Below, in pieces: positions 7,505-16,270 of a stretch of 64,000 nucleotides of DNA. The DNA comes from Bradyrhizobium macuxiense (GTDB lineage: Bacteria > Pseudomonadota > Alphaproteobacteria > Rhizobiales > Xanthobacteraceae). The DNA lies in NCBI RefSeq assembly GCF_007993935.1, contig NZ_VITY01000013.1, positions 62,001-126,000 of the forward strand. Direction: 5' to 3'. The notes beneath the pieces were generated by a model. That model had not been told where the DNA came from, did no database searches, and saw only the letters and a program-made list of their open reading frames with translations. How positions within the stretch are numbered: position 1 is the stretch's first letter; each line of letters opens with the position of its first letter. The translations under genes and the position numbers were made by a program.

Positions 7505-8500
7505 CTAACCGAATCGATCCCGCCAGCTCGGCTGCGCGCCGGCGAAGGGCAGGCCGGTCGCTGAATGGACGCCGCGCGCGATCGCGCGTGCCACCGTGTT
7601 GGCGGCGATGGCGCCGAGCTTGGTCAGGCCGAACAGCGGATCGACCGGCTTGGCACCGGTTGCGGCGGCAAACACCACATCGCCATCGAGCGGGGCGTGC
7701 ACCGGGTAGATCGCGCGCGCCATGCCGGTCTGTGCGATCATCGCCAGCCGCCGTGCCTGCGGTTTCGTCAATTGCGCGTCGGTCACGACAACGACGAGCG
7801 TGGTGTTCTCGGCCGCGGTGGCGTCCGCGCCGCCTTTCAGGCGCGGCTTCAGCATGTCCGGCGTGAACGCCGGCGGCAGGCCGCGCCCGCCGAACTCGCG
7901 GTCGACTTCGAACGGCGCCGCCCAGAACCACGGGCCGCTGCCGACCGTGACGCTGCCGACCGCGTTGACCACCGCAAGCGCTGCGACCTTGATGCCATCG
8001 TCGGTCACGGCGGACGCTGAGCCGAGGCCGCCCTTCAGGTTGGCGGTGGTCGCGCCCATGCCGGCGCCGACGCTGCCGAGTTCGAAATTGTCCGAGGCGG
8101 CATTCGCAGCCGCATAGCCGAGATCGCGATAGGGGGGGAAGCGGCCCCACGCCTTGTTGCCGCCGTTGAGGAGGTCGAAACAGATCGCGCCGGGCACGAT
8201 CGGGATCACCGCATCGCGGATACGAAAGCCGCGGCCGCGCTCGGCGAGCCAGGCCTGCACGCCGCCCGCCGCATCGAGCCCGAGCGCGGAGCCGCCGGAC
8301 AGCGTAATCGCGTCGATCGCCTCGACGACATTATGCGGGGCAAGCAGCGCGTCCTCGCGGGTGCCGGGGCCGCCGCCGCGGACATCGATCGAGGCCACCG
8401 CCGGCCGCTCGAACAGGATCGCGGTGACGCCCGAGGCGATCACGGCGTCGTCGGCGTGGCCGACGGCAACGCCGGCAATATCGGTGAGAAGGTTTTTCAC
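7505..8500 (-). CDS. P1 family peptidase (DmpA-type aminopeptidase, S58)
   Basis: 331 residues of the DmpA/L-aminopeptidase D-esterase family. These enzymes are made as a precursor and cut themselves to expose an N-terminal Ser/Thr nucleophile. Visible family features are VAVGHADD and SGVTAILFE at the start, GGSALGLDAAGGV, GAGMGATTANLKGGLGSAS, and ENTTLVVVVTD. In the last of these, the Asn-Thr step is the expected autocleavage site. The length is near the family norm. Its role is likely turnover of small or D-amino-acid peptides or amides (family knowledge). It lies alone, with the liv terminator upstream. Confidence 0.9.
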   Translation of the reverse strand: MKNLLTDIAGVAVGHADDAVIASGVTAILFERPAVASIDVRGGGPGTREDALLAPHNVVEAIDAITLSGGSALGLDAAGGVQAWLAERGRGFRIRDAVIPIVPGAICFDLLNGGNKAWGRFPPYRDLGYAAANAASDNFELGSVGAGMGATTANLKGGLGSASAVTDDGIKVAALAVVNAVGSVTVGSGPWFWAAPFEVDREFGGRGLPPAFTPDMLKPRLKGGADATAAENTTLVVVVTDAQLTKPQARRLAMIAQTGMARAIYPVHAPLDGDVVFAAATGAKPVDPLFGLTKLGAIAANTVARAIARGVHSATGLPFAGAQPSWRDRFG

Positions 8501-8556
8501 GATGCGTCCATCCCTGCTGTCCGATCGATCCGGTATAGCAGCCGTGGTGTCAAAGC

Positions 8557-8580
8557 AAAACGCCCCGGCTGACCGGGGCG
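8557..8580 (-). terminator. Terminator of the liv operon
   Basis: Read on the minus strand: CGCCCCGG, TCAG loop, CCGGGGCG, then TTTTG. It lies after livK and one repeat copy, before the peptidase start. Confidence 0.75.
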
Positions 8581-8597
8581 GTTTGTAACTCTATCCT

Positions 8598-8685
8598 CGT
8601 CATTGCGAGCGAAGCGAAGCAATCCATTGTCACCGATTACGCGGAAGGATGGATTGCTTCGTCGCTGTCGCTCCTCGCAATGACG
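8598..8685. repeat. MITE-like palindromic repeat, family A copy 2
   Basis: The same CGTCATTGCGAG arms and GAAGCAATCCAT core as the copies at 7390 and 63580. It sits between the livK stop and the operon terminator. Confidence 0.85.
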
Positions 8686-8704
8686 GCGAAGGATGGGGAG
8701 CCGA

Positions 8705-9823
8705 TCAGGAGCCCTTCGGATTGATCTCGGTGTAGTTGCCCTTGGCGTCCCACTTGTAGACGACGTAGTCGATCGCCTTGATGTCGCCCTTGGCGTCGAA
8801 GCCCATCTTGCCGAGCACGGTGTCCCAGTCGCCGGCCTTGATGGTGGCCATCACCTTCTTGGCGTCGGTGGTGCCGGCCTTGGCGACGGCCTGCGTCCAC
8901 ACCTGCATCGCGGCGTAGGTGTAGAGCGTGTAGCCTTCGGGATCGATGTTCTTGGCTTTGAACTTCTCGACGATCGCCTTCGCGGTCGGCTTGTTGCGCG
9001 GATCGGGGCCGAAGGTGAACAGCGTGCCCTCGGCGGCCGGGCCGGTGATCGAGGCGAACTCCTTGTCGTTCATGGCATCGCCCGCCATCAGAATGGTCTG
9101 CAGGCCCTGGTCGCGCATCTGGCGCAGGATCAGGCCGGCTTCCTGATGGTAGCCGCCGACATAGACCAGATCGATGTTGTCGCGCTTCAGGCGCGAGACG
9201 ATCGAGTTGAAGTCCTTGTCGCCCTTGTTGTAGGACTCGAACATCTTCTCCTGGAAGCCGGCCTTGTTCAGCGCCTTCTTGGTCTCGTCGGCGAGGCCTT
9301 TGCCGTAGGTGGTCTTGTCGTTCAGGATCGCGACGTTCTTGCCCTTGAAGTTCTTCACGATGTAGTCGGCGGCGACCAGGCCCTGCTGGTCGTCACGGCC
9401 GCAGACGCGCGCCACGTTCCAGAGCTTGCGCTCGGTGAACAGCGGGTTGGTCGAGGCCGGGGTGATCTGCAGCACGTTGGCGTCGGCATAGGCCTCGGAG
9501 GCCGGGATCGACGACGACGAGCAGAAATGACCGGCCACGAACGGGATCTTCGAGGAGCCGATCTTTTCCGCGATCGAGCGCGCCTGCTTCGGATCGCAGG
9601 CATCGTCGTCGGCTTCCAGCGCGAGCTTCTTGCCGAGCACGCCGCCGGCGGCGTTGATGTCGGCGATTGCCTGCTCGGCGCCGTTCTTCATCTGCCGGCC
9701 GAAAGCGGATTCGGAGCCCGTCATCGGGCCCGCGACTGCGATGGTGATATCTTGCGCGAATGCGCTCGCCGAGAATGCGAACGAAGCGCCCAATGCCAGG
9801 CCGATCAGCTTCATTGATTTCAT
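8705..9823 (-). CDS. livK: Branched-chain amino acid ABC transporter substrate-binding protein
   Basis: 372 residues. The start at 9823 has GAGGGA upstream and gives a clean signal peptide (MKSMKLIGLALGASFAFSAS, cut near AFA/QD). The mature protein is a type I periplasmic binding protein, opening ITIAVAGPMTGSESAFG. It captures Leu/Ile/Val or related amino acids for LivHMGF. It is the last gene of the liv operon and is separated from livF by 165 bp that hold a GC-rich hairpin. That hairpin may allow separate control of this highly needed subunit. Confidence 0.92.
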   Translation of the reverse strand: MKSMKLIGLALGASFAFSASAFAQDITIAVAGPMTGSESAFGRQMKNGAEQAIADINAAGGVLGKKLALEADDDACDPKQARSIAEKIGSSKIPFVAGHFCSSSSIPASEAYADANVLQITPASTNPLFTERKLWNVARVCGRDDQQGLVAADYIVKNFKGKNVAILNDKTTYGKGLADETKKALNKAGFQEKMFESYNKGDKDFNSIVSRLKRDNIDLVYVGGYHQEAGLILRQMRDQGLQTILMAGDAMNDKEFASITGPAAEGTLFTFGPDPRNKPTAKAIVEKFKAKNIDPEGYTLYTYAAMQVWTQAVAKAGTTDAKKVMATIKAGDWDTVLGKMGFDAKGDIKAIDYVVYKWDAKGNYTEINPKGS

Positions 9824-9857
9824 GAGACGTCCCTCGTGGTCGTTGCCTCTTGCGGAA

Positions 9858-9877
9858 GGGCCCGGCACGCCGGGCCC
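9858..9877 (-). promoter_or_regulatory. GC-rich hairpin between livF and livK
   Basis: GGGCCCGGC, two bases, GCCGGGCCC: a perfect 9-bp inverted repeat in the livK 5' region. No T run follows it, so it is more likely a processing or stabilising hairpin than a terminator. Confidence 0.45.
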
Positions 9878-9988
9878 CAAAACCGCGGGCATTCTCGGCT
9901 GGTTTCGCGGCGAAGTCACCGGCAATTTTCAGGCAAATCGACGCTGCATCAGCCGCATCCAGCTGCAGGGGCGGCACGAAACGTGCAG

Positions 9989-10738
9989 CTACCCGCGGCG
10001 GCCGCCTTCCAGATAGGCGGCGCGGATTTCCGGGCGCTGCAGCAACTCGGCGCCGGTTCCGGCCAGCGTGATCAGGCCATTGACCATGACATAGCCGCGA
10101 TGGGCGAGCTTCAGCGCATGGTTGGCGTTCTGCTCGACGATCAGCACGGTGAGGCCGTCCTGCCGGTTCAGCGTGCGGATGGCGTCGAAGATCTGGCGCG
10201 CGATCAGCGGCGCAAGGCCGAGCGAAGGCTCGTCCAGCATCAACAGGCGGGGCCGGCTCATCAGGGCGCGGCCGATCGCGAGCATCTGCTGCTCGCCGCC
10301 CGACAGCGTGCCGCCGCGTTGTGCGACGCGTTCCTTCAGCCGCGGGAACAGCGCGAACACGCGCTCCAGCCCGGCCTCGCGTTCGGCCTCGCTGCATTCG
10401 GTGGCGTCGGCGCCCATCTGCAGGTTTTCCGCGACGCTCATGCGCGGAAAGATCCGCCGGCCCTCGGGCGATTGTGCGATGCGCAGCCGCGCGATCTCGT
10501 GGGTCGGCACGCCGGTGATGTCATTCCCGTCGAATTCGATCCGGCCGGCGCGGGCGCGCGGCCGGCCGAAGATCGTCATCATCAGCGTCGACTTGCCGGC
10601 GCCGTTGGCGCCGATCAGGGCGACGATCTCCCCTCGATTGATCTCGATGTCGACGCCCTTCAGCGCTTCGATCTTGCCATACGCCGCACGCACGCCGCGC
10701 ACCGCGAGCAGGGGTGTGGTTGCAGCTGTCGCGCTCAC
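9989..10738 (-). CDS. livF: Branched-chain amino acid ABC transporter ATP-binding protein
   Basis: 249 residues with Walker A GANGAGKS, the ABC signature LSGGEQQMLA, Walker B LLMLDEPSLGLAP and a switch His (VEQNANHAL region). The start is GTG, overlapping the livG stop (GTGA). It pairs with LivG to power uptake of branched-chain or related amino acids through LivHM in the inner membrane. Confidence 0.93.
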   Translation of the reverse strand: MSATAATTPLLAVRGVRAAYGKIEALKGVDIEINRGEIVALIGANGAGKSTLMMTIFGRPRARAGRIEFDGNDITGVPTHEIARLRIAQSPEGRRIFPRMSVAENLQMGADATECSEAEREAGLERVFALFPRLKERVAQRGGTLSGGEQQMLAIGRALMSRPRLLMLDEPSLGLAPLIARQIFDAIRTLNRQDGLTVLIVEQNANHALKLAHRGYVMVNGLITLAGTGAELLQRPEIRAAYLEGGRRG

Positions 10739-11568
10739 GTGCCGCTCTCCATCACGGCGATCGCCTCTTCCTCGTCGGCGCCGAGATAGGCGGCGATCAC
10801 CTTGGGGTCGTCGCGCACGGCCTGCGGCGTGCCTTCGGCGATCTTGACGCCGTAGTCCATCACCACGACGTGGTCGGAGATCTCCATCACGACCGACATG
10901 TCATGCTCGATCAAGAGGATCGAGGTGCCCTGGTCGTTGCGGATCGACAGCAGCAACTCGTTGAGCCCGCCGCTCTCGCGCGCGTTCAGTCCGGCGGCCG
11001 GCTCGTCGAGACAGAGCAGCACGGGCTCGGTGCACATCGCGCGTGCGATTTCGAGCCGGCGCTGGTCGCCATAGGCGAGATTGCCGGCGGCATCGTCGGC
11101 GCGTGGGAGCAGGCCGACACGATCGAGCCAGGTCCGCGCCAGTTCGATGGCGCGCTCCTCGGCCGCGCGCCAGGACGGCGTACCGATCAGGCCGAGCAAG
11201 GTCAGGCCCGAGGCGCGCATCAGCGCGTTGTGCTGCGCCACCATCAGGTTTTCCAGCGCGGTCATGCCGGGGAACAGCCGGATGTTCTGGAAGGTGCGCG
11301 CCACCTTGGCCTGCTTGGTGATGCGGAAATCGCCGAGCCGCTCGAGCTGCATGGTGCGGCCGACGTCATCGGTGAGGCGGATCGCGCCGCCGCTCGGCCG
11401 GTAGAAGCCGGTGATGCAGTTGAAGACCGTGGTCTTGCCGGCGCCGTTCGGGCCGATCAGCGCGGTGATCTTGCGCCGTTCGGCGGCAAAGGAGAGCTCG
11501 TTGACCGCGACGATGCCGCCAAAGCGCATCATCAGGTGGTCGACAGTGAGGATGGGATCGCCGCTCAT
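10735..11568 (-). CDS. livG: Branched-chain amino acid ABC transporter ATP-binding protein
   Basis: 277 residues with Walker A GPNGAGKTT, signature region LAYGDQRRLEIARAM, and Walker B VLLCLDEPAAGLN followed by the LivG-type switch LIEHDMSVVM. It overlaps livM upstream (ATGA) and livF downstream. It is the second ATPase of the transporter. Confidence 0.93.
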   Translation of the reverse strand: MSGDPILTVDHLMMRFGGIVAVNELSFAAERRKITALIGPNGAGKTTVFNCITGFYRPSGGAIRLTDDVGRTMQLERLGDFRITKQAKVARTFQNIRLFPGMTALENLMVAQHNALMRASGLTLLGLIGTPSWRAAEERAIELARTWLDRVGLLPRADDAAGNLAYGDQRRLEIARAMCTEPVLLCLDEPAAGLNARESGGLNELLLSIRNDQGTSILLIEHDMSVVMEISDHVVVMDYGVKIAEGTPQAVRDDPKVIAAYLGADEEEAIAVMESGT

Positions 11569-12890
11569 CCGTGGCCCTCCTTGACGAGGTCGGACGAAAT
11601 CGCCTGGTTGCGCTCCAGGAACACGGTCGGCGCGCGATGACCGATCAGCCCGCGTGGCCGCCAGATCATCAACAGCACCATCGCGATGCCGAACACCAGC
11701 ATGCGATACTGATCAAAACCACGGAACAGCTCGAAGCCGCCGATCATGGTCAGCGCCGCCAGCGCGACGCCGAGCTGCGAGCCCATGCCACCGAGCACGA
11801 CGATGGCAAGCACCAGCGCCGATTCCTGGAAGGTGAAGGATTCCGGGCTGATGAAGCCCTGCCGCGTGGCAAAGAAGGCGCCGGCGAAGCCGCCGAACAT
11901 CGCACCCGTCGCGAACGCGGTGAGCTTGGTCGTGGTGACGTTGATGCCGAGCGCGCGGCAGGCCACCTCGTCCTCGCGCAGCGCCTCCCAGGCGCGGCCG
12001 ATCGGCAGCCGGCGTAGCCGGATCGTCACCCAGTTGGTGAGCAGCGCCATCGCGAGGATCAGATAGAACAGGAACACGATGCGATGGGTCGGCGAGAAAT
12101 CGATGCCGAGCCTGGCGGCAAGCCCGTCATCGCTGTTGTCGAGCGGGATGCCGAACAGGGTCGGGCGCGGGATGCCGGAGACACCGTTGGGGCCGCCGGT
12201 CAGGCTCTGCCAGTTGATGATGACGAGACGGATGATCTCGCCGAAGGCGAGCGTGACGATCGCGAGGTAGTCGCCGCGCAGCCGCAGCACCGGGAAGCCG
12301 AGCAGCACGCCCCAGAACGCCGCCAGGATGCCGGCGAGCGGCAGGCAGACCCAGAACGACAATCCGAAATTGGTGGCAAGCAGCGCGTAGGAATAGGCGC
12401 CGACCGCATAGAAGGCGACATAGCCGAGGTCAAGCAGGCCGGCGAGCCCGACCACGACGTTCAAGCCCCATCCCAGCATCACATAGGTCAGCACCAGGAT
12501 CGATAGATCGAGAATATAGCGCTGGTTGTAGAAGATCACCGGCACCAGGAAGGCGAATACCAGGAGCGCCGGTGCCAGCCAGCGCCCGGCGAACGACATC
12601 GCAGCCTGCACCGGCTTCGGGACGATGTGTTCCTTGTCGACCGGTCCCCACCATTGTCGCAGCAGCTCGATGATGATGCTGCCGCCGAACACGGTGCCGA
12701 CGAGGGCGGCGAGATCGCCGAACCGCGTCCAGTAGATCAGGCCGCCTTGCGGTCCGGCCTCGGTGCGCACGCCGATCATCAGCGAGAACAGCACCAGCGC
12801 GACGGCGGCGCTGATCAGGGCTTTCTTGAGAATGAAGGCGCTGCCCGAGGGCTGCGCGGCGTGCGAGGGGCGGGCTGAGATCGCGCTCAC
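11565..12890 (-). CDS. livM: Branched-chain amino acid ABC transporter permease
   Basis: A 441-residue polytopic protein with a GTG start. Typical LivM features are LDLGYVAFYAVGAYSYALL, LRLRGDYLAIVTLAFGEIIRL and the EAA-like loop RRLPIGRAWEALREDEVACRALGIN, which contacts the ATPases. It has a long N-terminal extension of about 100 residues with extra hydrophobic segments before the conserved core, as in some rhizobial LivM proteins. It begins ten bases after the livH stop. Confidence 0.92.
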   Translation of the reverse strand: MSAISARPSHAAQPSGSAFILKKALISAAVALVLFSLMIGVRTEAGPQGGLIYWTRFGDLAALVGTVFGGSIIIELLRQWWGPVDKEHIVPKPVQAAMSFAGRWLAPALLVFAFLVPVIFYNQRYILDLSILVLTYVMLGWGLNVVVGLAGLLDLGYVAFYAVGAYSYALLATNFGLSFWVCLPLAGILAAFWGVLLGFPVLRLRGDYLAIVTLAFGEIIRLVIINWQSLTGGPNGVSGIPRPTLFGIPLDNSDDGLAARLGIDFSPTHRIVFLFYLILAMALLTNWVTIRLRRLPIGRAWEALREDEVACRALGINVTTTKLTAFATGAMFGGFAGAFFATRQGFISPESFTFQESALVLAIVVLGGMGSQLGVALAALTMIGGFELFRGFDQYRMLVFGIAMVLLMIWRPRGLIGHRAPTVFLERNQAISSDLVKEGHG

Positions 12891-12900
12891 GAAGTGCCTG

Positions 12901-13818
12901 TCAGACTTTTTCGACTTCGGGACGGCCGAGCAGGCCGGTCGGCATGAAGATCAGCACCACGATCAGGATCGAGAACGCGGCGACGTCCTTGTACTCCACC
13001 GAGAAATAGGCCGACCAGAACGTTTCGATCAGGCCGATCGCGAGCCCGCCGAGCATCGCGCCCGGCAGCGAGCCGATGCCGCCGAGCACCGCGGCGGTGA
13101 ACGCCTTGATGCCGGCGACGAAGCCCATGAAGAAATCGACCAGCCCGTAATACAGCAGGTACATCATGCCGGCGACGGCCGCGAGCGCAGCCCCGATCAC
13201 GAAGGTCATCGAGATGGTGCGGTCGACATCGACGCCGAGCAGTGAGGCCATCGTCTGGTCCTGCTCGCAGGCGCGCATGTCGCGCCCGAGCCGGGTGCGC
13301 GAGACCAGCCAGGTGAACACCGCGAGCAGTACGATGGTCGCGAGCACGACCACGATCTGGATGTTGGAGAGCTGCACGGCGAAGCCTTCCGGGCCTTCAT
13401 GCAGCGTGTAGCCGCCGGTGATGATCGGCGGCACCGGCTTGACCCGCGCGCCCTGCGACACCTGCGAAAAATTGGTCAGCACGAACGACATGCCGATCGC
13501 CGACAGCATCGGCGCGAGGCGGAACGAGTGGCGCAGCGGCCGGTAGGCGATGCGTTCGATGGTCCAGCCATAGAGCGCGGTGATCACCATCGAGACCAGC
13601 AGCACGATCAGCAGGATCAGCGGGATCGCGGTGAGGCCGAGCGACACCAGCACCAGGAAGGAGATCATCGCGATGAAGCCGCCGATCATGAAGATGTCGC
13701 CATGGGCGAAGTTGATCATGCCGACGATGCCGTAGACCATCGTGTAGCCGATGGCGATCAGGCCATAGATCGAACCGAGCACGAGGCCGTTGATCAATTG
13801 CTGGGCGAAATAATCCAT
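12901..13818 (-). CDS. livH: Branched-chain amino acid ABC transporter permease
   Basis: 305 residues, polytopic. It carries the LivH opening QQLINGLVLGSIYGLIAIGYTM-like pattern, the conserved MINFAHGD and the coupling loop RTRLGRDMRACEQDQTMASLLG. It is the first gene of the liv operon. Its start codon is preceded at only 12 bases by a long stable hairpin (13830-13862), and its ribosome site is weak. Translation of the operon may therefore be controlled there. Confidence 0.93.
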   Translation of the reverse strand: MDYFAQQLINGLVLGSIYGLIAIGYTMVYGIVGMINFAHGDIFMIGGFIAMISFLVLVSLGLTAIPLILLIVLLVSMVITALYGWTIERIAYRPLRHSFRLAPMLSAIGMSFVLTNFSQVSQGARVKPVPPIITGGYTLHEGPEGFAVQLSNIQIVVVLATIVLLAVFTWLVSRTRLGRDMRACEQDQTMASLLGVDVDRTISMTFVIGAALAAVAGMMYLLYYGLVDFFMGFVAGIKAFTAAVLGGIGSLPGAMLGGLAIGLIETFWSAYFSVEYKDVAAFSILIVVLIFMPTGLLGRPEVEKV

Positions 13819-13829
13819 GCGCTGCCGTC

Positions 13830-13862
13830 AGAGCCTGTTCGGTTGAGAACCGAACGGGCTCT
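13830..13862 (-). promoter_or_regulatory. Stable hairpin just upstream of livH
   Basis: The stem is AGAGCC plus GTTCGGTT paired with AACCGAAC plus GGCTCT, with one mismatch and a 3-base loop. It ends 12 bases before the livH start and has no T run after it. It is a likely mRNA leader structure or an operator. The remaining sequence up to 14242 holds no convincing gene or repeat. Confidence 0.5.
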
Positions 13863-14242
13863 CGGTTTGATTTGGACGCGGTGTCTTCACGCGAACCGGT
13901 CTCCACTTCGCTCGAAAACGCTACGTCGCGGGTGACGCGGCGAGGGCCCCCGGCAGCCTAGTCCGTCGCGTCGCGGTATTTTCTAACAGCGGAACCCCGG
14001 CGGCGGCAACAGCATGGCAGCTGCAGAAAGGGCTTTGTACATAACTACTTTGGCGGGTGCGGTTCCGATGTCACAGGGGGCGAGACCCCGTTGCCCTGCA
14101 ATGATCGCGCCGGAACCCGTGTTATCAGAGCAACTGCGGTCTTGAAGCGCGTGTTGTCCCCACCTGAATGAAAGGAATGGACAACCAGGATCCAGGTCAG
14201 AGGCTCAGGATCCGGCCGGCAAGGCAATTGAGCAGTTGCAAC

Positions 14243-14270
14243 AAAAGGGTCTCGCCGCGCAGCGAGGCCC
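14243..14270 (-). terminator. Rho-independent terminator of the glycosyltransferase gene
   Basis: On the minus strand: GGGCCTCGC, 6-base loop, GCGAGACCC, then TTTTGT. The stem is nearly perfect. It lies 32 bp after the stop at 14303. Confidence 0.75.
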
Positions 14271-14302
14271 ATTTCGTCTGCTGATTTGTTTCTGCTTGGA
14301 GT

Positions 14303-15061
14303 TCAGGCCAATTGATCGGCGAAGCGGCCGCGGAAGGCGTATGAACCGAAATGCGTCAGCTCGCTGCGCAGGTCCAGCCAGATTTCGCCGCCCAGGTCGA
14401 TCCAGCGCCGGCAGAATGCGTAATCCTCGGAGAGATACTCGCCGGTCGTCTTGTCGATCATGCATTCGAACAGCGACACGCGCTCGAGGTCGGCGCGAAC
14501 CAAATTGCCGGTGTTCAGATCGTTGGTCTTGTGGTTCGCCCGATATTTCAGTTCGGGATGCGCATCGCACAGCCTGACGAGCGCGGATCGCTTCATCATC
14601 AGAAAGCCGGTTCCGGCATATCGGACCTTGGCGAAGCCGTCGCCCCGCACGGTGATCTGGTCACCCGCCCATGTGACGACATAGTCCAGCGAGGATGACG
14701 CGAGGTTCGCTCGCTTGGCGTCCGCAGCCCGCTGCACCTTGGCCCAATCGATGTGCTTGAGCGGATAGGCCGCGGCCGAGACGTCGGCATCGCTATCCAG
14801 CAGCCGGAACACGGCCTCGGGCTCGAACCCGATATCGGCATCGATGAACAGGAGATGGCTGGCGCCAGAGGCGAGGAATTGGTGCGCCAGCTCGTTCCGG
14901 GCGCGCACGATCAGCGATTCGTTTCCGATCAGATGGAACACGATGTCGATGCCCCGGGCCGTGGCCACAGCCTGGAGCTTCAGGGCTGACAACACATAGG
15001 CCATCTTCAGATCGCCGCCGTAGCAGGGCGTTGCGACGAAAACGCGGGTTCTTTCAGTCAT
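14303..15061 (-). CDS. Putative GT-A fold glycosyltransferase
   Basis: 252 residues. The start at 15061 follows an AAGGGGG ribosome site. The opening RVFVATPCYGGDLKMAY, then NESLIVRARNELAHQFL, then HLLFIDADIGFEPEAVF gives a nucleotide-sugar transferase-like fold with a DxD metal motif (DAD). The later GTGFLMMKRSAL and LSEDYAFCRRW resemble the acceptor-side motifs of family 2 enzymes. No membrane span or signal is present. The sugar and acceptor are unknown. It stands alone with its own terminator. Confidence 0.65.
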   Translation of the reverse strand: MTERTRVFVATPCYGGDLKMAYVLSALKLQAVATARGIDIVFHLIGNESLIVRARNELAHQFLASGASHLLFIDADIGFEPEAVFRLLDSDADVSAAAYPLKHIDWAKVQRAADAKRANLASSSLDYVVTWAGDQITVRGDGFAKVRYAGTGFLMMKRSALVRLCDAHPELKYRANHKTNDLNTGNLVRADLERVSLFECMIDKTTGEYLSEDYAFCRRWIDLGGEIWLDLRSELTHFGSYAFRGRFADQLA

Positions 15062-15243
15062 TTTACCCCCCTTTATCATTGGCTGGCGCGGATCCTGGCC
15101 AAGCCCGATCGCATCGATCCGGAACCATCGCACCGCGCTTAACCTTAACAAAGGGTTTAAATTGCTGCCGGCAATCGATCGGCGTTACCTCGCGAGCTGA
15201 ACCGTCGCCGGTCGATGAGGCGCGGGAAGCACGGGAAGCGGCA

Positions 15244-15771
15244 ATGTCGAACAACTGGCGGATCAGCTCCTTCAACGGCGCGCTGCTTGCGGCCTATTTC
15301 ATTCCGGTCTGGACCATCATCGCCTTCAGCATCATGGTGTCGCCGATCCACGGCCTTTATGAGCGGCCGAGCGTGTCGATCGCGCTGTATGCGAGCGACT
15401 ATCTGCACCTCGGCAAGATGGCGACGGTGCGGCTTGCATGGCTGTTGGCGCTGGCGCGGATCACGGTGGTGGCGTTCTTCGCGGTCTTCCTCGCGATGGC
15501 CGCGTTCTCGCCGTTGCGCCGAAACAGCAGTGGCGCCGACGAGGCGCTTGCGGTGGCGCTCTGCCTCGGCAGCGTGCTGAGCTTCGCCAGCATGATGATG
15601 GCCTCCAAAGTCGGTGAGATCGAAGCGATGCGGATGCACGCGTCAGAGCTTCTGATGCTGCTCGGCACCGCGATCGTGATGCTGTTCGAGACGTCACCGA
15701 AGCGAACTGCCGTGACTCCTGCCGTTGAGGCGGGTGCGCCGGCGAGTGGATTATCCCTTCAGCAGCCCTAG
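15244..15771 (+). CDS. Small polytopic membrane protein of unknown function
   Basis: 175 residues with about four hydrophobic segments (around residues 9-31, 58-82, 98-115 and 125-142). It starts MSNNWRISSFNGALLAAY. I recognise no domain. The 3' end overlaps the convergent pcaC gene by 21 bp. A longer in-frame start exists, but the added residues look non-coding. Confidence 0.6.
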   Translation: MSNNWRISSFNGALLAAYFIPVWTIIAFSIMVSPIHGLYERPSVSIALYASDYLHLGKMATVRLAWLLALARITVVAFFAVFLAMAAFSPLRRNSSGADEALAVALCLGSVLSFASMMMASKVGEIEAMRMHASELLMLLGTAIVMLFETSPKRTAVTPAVEAGAPASGLSLQQP

Positions 15772-16143
15772 TTCGGCGATGATCGCACCGGCTTCCTTGA
15801 CGGCGTGATTGGCCGCGGGCACGCCGCAATAAATCGCCTGTTGCAGCAGGATCTCCTTGATGTCGTCGGGCGTGAAGCCGCCTTCAGTGAGCGCGGCGCG
15901 CACGTGCAGGCGGAATTCGTCCCACTGGCCGAGTGCGACCATGGTGCCGATCACGAGCACGCGGCGGGTGCGGTGATCGAAATGCGGCCGGGTCCAGATA
16001 TCGCCCCACGCGTAGCGCGTGATCAGGTCCTGGAAGTCGGTGTTGAACGCGTTGCGGTTCTTGATCGACTTGTCGACCCATTCATTGCCGAGCACCTTGC
16101 GGCGCTGCGTCATGCCGTCATCGCGGCGTTGATTGTCGTCCAT
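15751..16143 (-). CDS. pcaC: 4-carboxymuconolactone decarboxylase
   Basis: 130 residues of the AhpD/CMD family with the PcaC pattern: RRKVLGNEWVDKS, then FNTDFQDLITRYAWGDIW, then EILLQQAIYCGVPAANHA. It turns 4-carboxymuconolactone into beta-ketoadipate enol-lactone in the protocatechuate branch of the beta-ketoadipate pathway. It is the last gene of a pcaB-pcaD-pcaC run. An M at residue 11 is an alternative start. Confidence 0.93.
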   Translation of the reverse strand: MDDNQRRDDGMTQRRKVLGNEWVDKSIKNRNAFNTDFQDLITRYAWGDIWTRPHFDHRTRRVLVIGTMVALGQWDEFRLHVRAALTEGGFTPDDIKEILLQQAIYCGVPAANHAVKEAGAIIAELGLLKG

Positions 16144-16162
16144 GGAATTTCCTCCTGAAATC

Positions 16163-16250
16163 GTAGCCCGGATGGAGCGCAGCGCAATCCGGGGTTCGGT
16201 CTTCGCCGCGAAGTCCTGTCCCGGATTTCGCTTCGCTCCATCCGGGCTAC
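16163..16250. repeat. Palindromic repeat, family B copy 1
   Basis: The ends are GTAGCCCGGATGGAGCG and CGCTCCATCCGGGCTAC, with inner CAATCCGGG/CCGGATTTCG. The element sits between pcaD and pcaC inside the operon. The same element is at 58742-58826. Confidence 0.85.
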
Positions 16251-16270
16251 ACGGGTCTCTCGTCGCTACG

